Assembly (NCBI GenBank): GCA_020631735.1
Contig: CM036159.1
Location: 21,987,511-22,051,510 of the forward strand
Direction: 5' to 3'
Source of the DNA: Saccharum officinarum
Taxonomy: Eukaryota; Streptophyta; Magnoliopsida; Poales; Poaceae
Length of the DNA stretch: 64,000 bases
This document shows, piece after piece, positions 57,549 to 64,000 of this stretch. Under the pieces are notes generated by a model. It was given only the letters and a program-made list of their open reading frames with translations, did no database searches and was not told where the DNA came from. Position numbers and translations under genes: made by a program. The stretch's first letter is position 1; the number at the start of each line of letters is the position of its first letter.

Positions 57549-59270
57549 ATGGCTCAAGTTATGTTCAATCATGTTAATGGCAAGCCTCCATTCTTTGATG
57601 GTGTCTCTTCCTTTGATCATTGGAAAAGGAAGATGAAGCAATATCTAGGCAATATACATAAGAAGGTTTGGGATGTGACCAAAGAAGGATACGTCATTCT
57701 TGATGAGGAAAACCTCACTCCCAATGACCGCATCAACAAACAATGCAATACGGCGGCACTTGACACAATCTATCGTGCCATTGATGATAAAGTATTTGAG
57801 CAAATCAAAGATCTTGAAAAGGCAAATGAGCTTTGGATAAGGCTTGAAGAAACATATGAAGGTACTTCAACGGTAAAAAGTGCCAAACTATATATGCTCA
57901 AGGACAAGTTCTCCACATTCAAGATGAAGGATGATGAATCCATCCCGGAGATGTTCTATAGGCTCCAAGTCATTGTCAATGATCTCAAGGGGCTTGGGGA
58001 GAAGGTTGAGGACAAGGACTTCTCACACAAGTTCTTGATGTGCTTACCCAAGAAGTTTGCCACCTTGAGAAGAATGATCTTTAGAGAGGGATTGGACAAG
58101 GTCAAACCAACCAATGTGCTTGGAGATATAATGACCGATGCCCAATACAATGATGATGAAGATGAGGTAGAAGAGAAGAAGGAGACCAAGGTCAAGCAAG
58201 AGAAGCCCATTGCATTCAAGGCTTCATCCTCTAAGGGCAAGAGCAAGGTAGAAAGTGATGATGATGATCCATTCGATGATGAGACCATGGCCCTCCTTGT
58301 GCACAAGATGGGAAGGTTCATGAAGAAAAAAGGATATGGGGCAAGGAAGAGGAGAGACACTATAAAGGCAAAGACCCTTTGCTACAATTGCAATAGCCCC
58401 GATCACATAGTGGCGGATTGTCCCTATGAAGATAAGAGATTTCATAATGGGGATTTGAAGCTCAAGAAGAACAAGAAGGATAAGAAAGAGAATGAGAAGA
58501 AAGCAAAGAAGAGCTTTACTTTCAACAAGAAGAAGGGTGGTGGTTATGTAGTCACTTGGGATAGTGACAACTCTGATAGTGATGATGATGAAAGCTCAAG
58601 TGATGATGAGAGGATCACTCGACGAGCCACTGCAAACATCGCCCTCTCCAACAAGCCATCCATCTTCGACACTACATCAACATGCCTTATGGCCAAGCCT
58701 ACCAAGGTAAAACATGATGATAGTGATGATGATTCTTGTGCTAGTGATGATTGTAGGAGTGATGATGAGGAGGATGAGGACTACTCCAAGGATGATCTAT
58801 TAGGCATAATAGATCAAATGAGCAAGGGCTACAAGAGGACAACCAAGAAATACAAAATCTTGGAACAAGAGCTCATTGCCAAGAGCAATGAAAATGATGC
58901 CTTGATGGAGGAGCTTGTTGCTCTCAAAAAGAGTAAGGAGTGCAAAAGAATTGAACAAGAGCTCAAAGCTCTTAGAAAATCCTTTGATGAGCTAGAGGCT
59001 TCTCGTGAGTGTCTAAAGGAAGACCACGAGGATCTTGAAATTGCTCACATTAGGCTTAAGGAAGCCCACTCCACTCTACTTGAGCTCATCAAGGAAAAGG
59101 ACCTTAAGTTGGAGAAGTTCATGAAGGAAGCTAAGGAGGAGCAAGTGATTGTCACTTGTGATATTGGACTAACATGTGATATTATTGATGATTCTTTATT
59201 TGTTAGTCCTACTAATGCTTCATGTAGCTCATCATCATCCACCACAACCAACTCTACCTCCATATTGTGA
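57549..59270 (+). CDS. Nested element Gag, 573 codons, C terminus fused to LTR
   Basis: ATG 57549 lies shortly after the primer-binding site. The capsid region runs from PPFFDGVSSFDHWKRKMKQY through LWIRLEETYEGTS to KFLMCLPKKFATLRRMI. A knuckle CYNCNSPDHIVADC, lysine-rich and acidic tracts, and a coiled-coil-like segment with EELVALKKSKECKRIEQEL follow. The last four codons (SILstop) come from the LTR side of the deletion junction. The N terminus differs clearly from the host element's Gag. Confidence 0.88.
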   Translation: MAQVMFNHVNGKPPFFDGVSSFDHWKRKMKQYLGNIHKKVWDVTKEGYVILDEENLTPNDRINKQCNTAALDTIYRAIDDKVFEQIKDLEKANELWIRLEETYEGTSTVKSAKLYMLKDKFSTFKMKDDESIPEMFYRLQVIVNDLKGLGEKVEDKDFSHKFLMCLPKKFATLRRMIFREGLDKVKPTNVLGDIMTDAQYNDDEDEVEEKKETKVKQEKPIAFKASSSKGKSKVESDDDDPFDDETMALLVHKMGRFMKKKGYGARKRRDTIKAKTLCYNCNSPDHIVADCPYEDKRFHNGDLKLKKNKKDKKENEKKAKKSFTFNKKKGGGYVVTWDSDNSDSDDDESSSDDERITRRATANIALSNKPSIFDTTSTCLMAKPTKVKHDDSDDDSCASDDCRSDDEEDEDYSKDDLLGIIDQMSKGYKRTTKKYKILEQELIAKSNENDALMEELVALKKSKECKRIEQELKALRKSFDELEASRECLKEDHEDLEIAHIRLKEAHSTLLELIKEKDLKLEKFMKEAKEEQVIVTCDIGLTCDIIDDSLFVSPTNASCSSSSSTTTNSTSIL

Positions 59271-59634
59271 TTGATTGATCCCGATTATCTTGGTATTCAT
59301 TGTTGATCATATTGGTTGGCTCAATACTTCGCCCCTCGGTGATACCCTCCTAACTCAACTCCACATTACTTTCTTAGTTATCTTTGCTAGCTAGTTAGCT
59401 TTGCTAGAGTAGCTTCTTTGTGTAGCTTGCTAGTTGTAGTTTCCTTCTCGGTTTGACTTGTGCGGTTGAGTGCAATTACTAGAATTGTGAATTGGTTAGG
59501 TGGCTTGCAAACACCCCATAGGCTAAGCAAAACTCGCATCTCGCTATTTGTTTTATTGATAAAATTGTTTAGCTTGTCTTTGTAGAAAATTTTAATAGGC
59601 TATTCACCCCCCCTCTAGCCATCAAGACCTTTCA
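59259..59634 (+). repeat. Nested element truncated 3' LTR, 376 bp
   Basis: Matches 57119-57494 over 376 bases with about four substitutions and no indel. It starts at TCCATATTGTGATTG, the deletion breakpoint. Confidence 0.9.
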
Positions 59635-61075
59635 CTGAGGCAGAGCTTGTAGATCTAGATGCTCAGCCTGCTGATCTAGCCGAGGATGAGACCTCTGATA
59701 GCACTGATGAGGATTATTAGCCCATCCCCAGGTATCAGTCTCCTCGGCCTCACGACCACGAGGCCGGTGGCTCTGGTTCAGCCTCCCACTCAGACCCAGC
59801 CATGGTGGCTATTCTTGAGAGGCTGATCCAGACACAGGAGCGACATGAGCTTCAGCTACAGAGACAGGCTCAGGACACAGCTGCCGCGTTTGCATAGATA
59901 CAGGCTCGATAGGACGAGTTCTAGAGACAGCAGCTTGAGATACAGCGTCAGCAGGTCGAGATGCAGCGTCAGCAGTATAAGATGCAGCGACACAGTACAG
60001 CTAGCCAGCAGAAGTACCTAGAGCTTCTGCGACATTTGGTCACAGTTGGGGTTCCTCCACCTGCATCTGTCCTGACTCCAGCCTTACAGTCTAGTGGACC
60101 TTCGAGTCAGGGACAGCCGAGCTTTCAGTTCACTTCTCCACAGCAGCAGGTCCCCCAGTCATTCCAGTCCCCGAGCTACACGCCTATTCAGACGGGGTTC
60201 ACTCTTTCAGACCAGCCTCGCCCTCACCTACTGACAGGCACACCATTTGCTGATTATAGTGCCACCTACAGCGAGTTGACTGGTCAGCCGACGCTCTCGC
60301 ACACTACTCTAGCCACTTCTTCAGGGTTGTCCGCTTCAGAGGCAGCTGTTCCTCCTATGACAGGGACGAGCACTACAGAGACAGTTCCTTCGTCAGTTGC
60401 CTCGACAGATCCCCCAGCTGTTGGCTCACTTCAGGCACAGGTCACAGAGACTGCTCCACTAGTTGCTACTACATCAGCACCTGTTCCTGTTGTTCAGACC
60501 CAGACTGCTTCACAGCCACGTGCTTCTTCAGAGGGTCAGCCTGATAGCTCCGAGTCCGAGGAAGACACTTCTCAGTTTGTAATCACTCCGCGCTCCTCGG
60601 CACCCGACTCGACTCCATCTGTTCCTCCGTCAGATCCTTAGATTAGTTTTTGGCGATTGATGCCAAAGAGGGAGAGAGAGTAGTTTCAGGGGGAGTTTTG
60701 ATAGAGGGTTTTCGTTTTTATTTGTGTGCTACATTCATGCATCATGTTTACATTTCAGTACTTGCATTCTTGTGACATGTGGTCGTGTGAGATACCTTGA
60801 GTTTATTTGATCTATCTAGTCACAGTTTTAAATCGTGTCACTTGTTTGCTTATAGCTCATAAGGTTGTGCTTCCGTGCCTTACTCCGATTTCTTTTGAGC
60901 TATATCTTTATGTGTACTAACGTTTCATGTCTTATCTCTTGAGTACACTCTGTTGGCTTGGGGCACATAAGCATTTCCTAATTTCTAGTGCTTATTGCTT
61001 TCTGTTCATGTGAACCAAGCATGTTCGAAAACCTCAACTCCTATCTTTTGAATCTTAGTGTTGTCATCAATCACC

Positions 61076-61089
61076 AAAAAGGGGGAGAT
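61076..61089 (+). other. Polypurine tract of host element
   Basis: AAAAAGGGGGAGAT directly before the right LTR is the expected plus-strand priming site. Confidence 0.8.
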
Positions 61090-62659
61090 TGAAAGCATCT
61101 AGGCCCCGAGAGTTGGTTTCGGCAATTGATGACAACGCTTTATTACCATGACTAACGCGTGTTTTGCAGAAACCTTGGTAAGTTAGGTCATGGAGTTGGT
61201 AACTGCTTTGGGCAACATGGTATTCATGCCCCTTGATGGAATTCGTTTCGGTTTTCAAAGGAGTGACGTCAAGATTAAGGACGGTTAGTCCCGGATGTCA
61301 ATGTGTTGAGTTACATTCGGAATAGTCGTTAGGATCTTTGTTTTCTCTTTTGGCCATACTATAAAGGGGGGCGTGAGCGGGTAGCTTGACCTAGATAAGT
61401 CTTATGTTTAGGTGTGATGCACACTTAACAAACTTAGCACTAGGCAGCTCTAGAATAGCTCAAAGTTTAGTTGGAAGCAACTTGGTTCAAGTTGCGTCGC
61501 GTTTCAGAGTGTTTAAAGGGTTTTTCCCTTGACCGGACGCGGTCCCTGGCTTGACCGGACGCGTCCGGTCAGTTCAAAACCACGACTGTGTTTCGGCGCT
61601 GACGACCGGACGCGGCCCTTGCGAGGACCGGACGCGGTGGTCGAGCTGACATGTGTCACTTGAGGGAAACCATCTAATCGGACGCGTCTGGGGTGTGATC
61701 GGCGCGTCCGGTCACGTTCCAGTAAGGTCCTTTGACGACCGGACGCGTCCGGTCATCACTGATCGGACGCGGTCGTGCGTTCGGTCTTGTTACAGTAAGC
61801 TCCCTGCACGATCGGACGCGTCCGGTCACTCAGCCGAAGTTTCAGAATTTTGACCGTTACGAGCGACCGGCGTGTCCGGTCACTTCGACCGGCGCGTCCG
61901 GTCACCTCGTATTTTGCTGAGTTGGCAGGTAACGGTTGGTTTTGACTGTGGGGTGTATAAATACATCCCCACCACCTCTTTTAGAGGCCTCTTGCTCATT
62001 TGTTCAGCTGAGAAACACCTTTGGAGTGCAAAAGCTCTAGTGAGGAGTGTGATTTGAGAATCAAAGCTTGAGAGTTCCTCACTAGTGATTAGAGAGTAGC
62101 AAGTGTGCATCCTCCTTCTCATTAGGCTCGTTGTGATCAAGTGAGAGTTCTAGCTTGTTACTCTTGGTGATCGCCATCACCTAGACGGCTTGGTGGTGAT
62201 TGGGAGTTTGGTGATCATCCGGCGGAGCTTGTGGATGACCCAACTCATCTTGTGAGCGGTTTTGGGCGATTCACCGTGACGGAGTGTCGAAGAATCAGTT
62301 CGTAGAGAGCACTTGATCCTTGCACGGATCAAGGGGGAGCTACACCCTTGCGCGGGTGCTCCAACGAGGACTAGTGGGAAGTGGCGACTCTCTGATACCT
62401 CGGAAAAACATCGCCGTGTTTCTTGCCCTCACTTTCAAGCATTTACATTCTCGTATTTACTTTCATTGCTTGTTTTACTTTCCTAGAATTGCCATGCTAG
62501 ACTAGGATTGGAAACTAGGGTGCAAAACTTTTACCGGTAGAATATCTAGAAACACAAGTAGGCACTAGGGGTGAATTCCGGCTTGTAGGATTTAATTCTT
62601 GCAATTAATTTTTTATAAAAGCCCAATTCACCTCTCTCTTGGGCATTTTGATCCTTTCA
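61090..62659 (+). repeat. Host element 3' LTR, 1570 bp
   Basis: It carries two perfect copies of the 18-bp palindrome (61553-61570 and 61737-61754) within its array at about 61528-61910, and a TATA box at 61956-61963. It is followed by CTGCT. Confidence 0.92.
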
Positions 62660-63048
62660 CTGCTCTATGATCAATTAAGTTGTCCGCAAATCAAATCACC
62701 CTAAAAACGACTATAACACATCAAGATCATTGGTATAATTTTTTTTGTTTGTGATAATGACTTAATGAGCCACTAAATTTAGAAGCAAGTGTTTTCTGTA
62801 TTTAGAAGCAAGTGCTGCCCTGGACATTCTATTGGCTAAATCCTTTTAGACTCGATCAAGGACAATTCTATATCTGTGGACCTAGGCGTTGGAAGCTCGT
62901 ATACGAGCAGACAGTCTTGCACATTGCAATGCTGGCTAACATATATTTTTAGCTCCGTGGTTTTCCAATAGCACTGTACCTACTCATTAGGGAAAAAAAT
63001 GTTTTGGCCCTTCTAAGTTTTGAGATATCAGCATTGGATATCAAGTCA
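62660..63048. other. Intergenic, nothing recognised
   Basis: AT-rich DNA between the copia element and the next MITE. No coding sequence was recognised. Confidence 0.4.
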
Positions 63049-63292
63049 GGCTGTGTTCACTTCACATGTCAACCCAAAATATTTCCTCTTCCACCCATCA
63101 CATCGAATCTTTGGACGCATGCATGGAGTATTAAATGTAGGTAAAAAAATATAACTAATTGCATAGTTTGTCTGTAAATGTCGAGACGAATCTTTTAAGT
63201 CTAGTTAATCCATGGTTGGACAAATTTTGCCAAATAACAACGAAAGATGCTACAGTAACTTTTCACCGACTTTTCGCGAAGTGAACACACCC
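63049..63292. mobile_element. Tourist-like MITE, 244 bp
   Basis: Ends GGCTGTGTTCACTTC and GAAGTGAACACACC are near-perfect inverses, flanked by the duplication TCA (63046-63048 and 63293-63295). Internal blocks match the inverse of the other Tourist-like copies in this window. Confidence 0.8.
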
Positions 63293-63384
63293 TCAATCTT
63301 GACCGAACTAATTTGATGGACGCGAGACTTTAGTTTGCAATGCTTTGTAAAAAAAAGCGGTAGAAATGGGATAGGAGAGGATTG

Positions 63385-63470
63385 AGTGGCTCGCTGCTCC
63401 GGCTTTAGAGTGAATGATGATAGTAAATGATCCAGGTTCGAATCCTCACGGTACACTCTTGCTAGAGTTG
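63385..63470 (+). mobile_element. tRNA-related (SINE head-like) sequence
   Basis: GGTTCGAATCC at 63435-63445 is an exact RNA polymerase III B-box match. An A-box-like GTGGCTCGCTG lies about 48 bases upstream. It does not fold as a tRNA by eye. The ends and target duplication were not found. Confidence 0.4.
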
Positions 63471-63786
63471 GTGGGCAGCCTGGCCACATCTTCTCCGATT
63501 GCTGTGTTTTGCATGAGTTTGAACCAGAGCCTAAGTTTTCATCGCTTCAGCTTTTTTTTAGCACTAATTGAATTTGACATCTCATGTTACAATGATAGAG
63601 GTGATGCCCAAACACACTCTTTTATTTGAGCATTACTCAAGACACACATCGTGAAGGGTTTTGGAGGTCCCTCGGTGTCTAGCGTCCTATGACGCGGAGG
63701 CTAATTTAGTCTTTGATCCATGGAGAATGATACAAATAAAATTCCATATAAAATAAATCTTCAATTCAGTTGAACTCGAACAAGTA

Positions 63787-63818
63787 CTAGAAAACATGGG
63801 GCGCGGCGTTGCCGCGCC
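63787..63818 (-). mobile_element. Helitron-like 3' terminus, minus strand
   Basis: On the minus strand a perfect hairpin GGCGCGGC-AAC-GCCGCGCC is followed about 9 bases later by CTAG and then T. The rest of the element would extend to higher coordinates, probably beyond the window. Confidence 0.5.
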
Positions 63819-64000
63819 ATGTTTCATCTGCCTGTGGTCATTTGTGGTGGTTTCAGCGGATGGATCCGTCCTGAATCTTCAACGATGACACTGTCTCCTG
63901 CAACTGAAGCTTACAAATACAAGTGCTACTGTTGTCATCTTGTAATTTTTCTCAACCGTAAATTCTAAAGCTGTAGGAACCCTACAAAAATCACCATGCC

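Larger units (their letters stand above)
55546..59634 (+). mobile_element. Nested copia-type element, internally deleted
   Basis: It starts TGAAAGTCC at 55546 and ends ACCTTTCA at 59634, flanked by the duplication CTGAG (55541-55545 and 59635-59639), which lies inside the host's third ORF. It keeps a full left LTR, primer-binding site, almost a whole gag and only the last 376 bases of the right LTR. Pol and the first 1.57 kb of the right LTR are missing. The junction lies at about 59258, where gag meets LTR sequence. Confidence 0.92.
54088..60641 (+). pseudogene. Third ORF of host element (env-like position, Transposase_32-like), split by nested element
   Basis: The first part, 54088-55545, has a basic N terminus (KRIKIMARKKKKK), one hydrophobic stretch (VVFALASVAFILKV) and a globular part with WVQEFYASLWID and GLTRMQLWVVHHLLSQ. 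That part resembles the plant putative transposon protein family found as extra ORFs in grass elements. After the nested insertion the frame resumes at 59640 (AELVDLDAQPADLAED) and continues to 60641. This section has a Gln-rich coiled-coil-like stretch (59930-60020) and a Ser/Thr/Pro-rich tail. Stops: TGA at 54724-54726, TAG at 59718-59720 and further TAGs at about 59895-59925, most likely CAG to TAG. Function unknown. Because of its position, an env-like role has been proposed for such ORFs, but I see no signal peptide. Confidence 0.6.
45152..62659 (+). mobile_element. 17.5-kb SIRE/Maximus-type copia element with third ORF and a nested insertion
   Basis: LTRs lie at 45152-46714 and 61090-62659, starting TGAAAGCATCTAGG and ending ATCCTTTCA. 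The 5-bp duplication CTGCT flanks it (45147-45151 and 62660-62664). The primer-binding site TGGTATCAGAGCC lies just after the left LTR and a polypurine tract AAAAAGGGGGAGAT just before the right one. Internal order is gag, pol (PR-IN-RT-RH, the copia order), a palindromic array, then a third ORF in the env-like position. Long LTRs, a large gag and an extra ORF are typical of the SIRE/Maximus lineage. A second element is nested at 55546-59634. Without it the element is about 13.4 kb. Confidence 0.93.

Noticed and set aside
63385..63470. tRNA gene
   Set aside because: B box matches, but no cloverleaf or acceptor stem can be drawn; a SINE head is more likely.

Overview
This is nuclear DNA from a grass. 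The basis is intron-rich genes with GT-AG junctions, GC-rich first exons, Tourist-like MITEs, Helitrons and long copia elements whose LTRs carry CCGGACGCGTCCGG-type repeats. An Andropogoneae species (sorghum, sugarcane or Miscanthus group) is my inference. Two 100-N assembly gaps, and several one-base frameshifts sitting in or next to G runs, indicate a draft assembly.

Left part (1-23000). A QWRF/DUF566-type microtubule-associated gene is on the plus strand at 637-4621. A plant-mobile-domain (PMD) gene lies on the minus strand at 7020-11117. It is broken by several frameshifts, an in-frame stop and a SINE insertion, so I call it a pseudogene. A decayed, LTR-less copia fragment (11722-14765) follows beside a gap. 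A galactokinase gene on the minus strand (15423-20576) resolves into 13 phase-consistent exons coding for 502 residues. One of its introns has a GC-AG boundary, one is a short open-frame intron, and one holds a small complete Helitron.

Middle part (23000-39460). One minus-strand gene of 13 exons codes for about 648 residues, with OB-fold-like segments and a C-terminal two-CXXC zinc-ribbon-like exon (RPA1-like or SHLD2-like). It is stretched to 16.4 kb by insertions. A copia element with identical 114-bp LTRs sits exactly at the splice acceptor of exon 11. A second, related copia element lies in intron 9 in the opposite orientation. A 5'-truncated LINE and a small MITE lie in other introns.

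Right part (40342-64000). A poorly understood 4.6-kb stretch ends in a Helitron-like 3' terminus. It is followed by a 17.5-kb SIRE/Maximus-type copia element (45152-62659, TSD CTGCT) with gag, pol and a third ORF. That third ORF is split by a nested, internally deleted second element (55546-59634, TSD CTGAG).

The least explained structure is a CpG-rich palindromic array (core GACCGGACGCGTCCGGTC). It sits just upstream of the TATA box in the LTRs of both elements. It recurs inside the host element just upstream of the third ORF, where it is followed by a leader with a telo-box-like run and a predicted 5'UTR intron. This suggests a portable promoter cassette giving the third ORF its own transcript. 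That is an inference from layout only.
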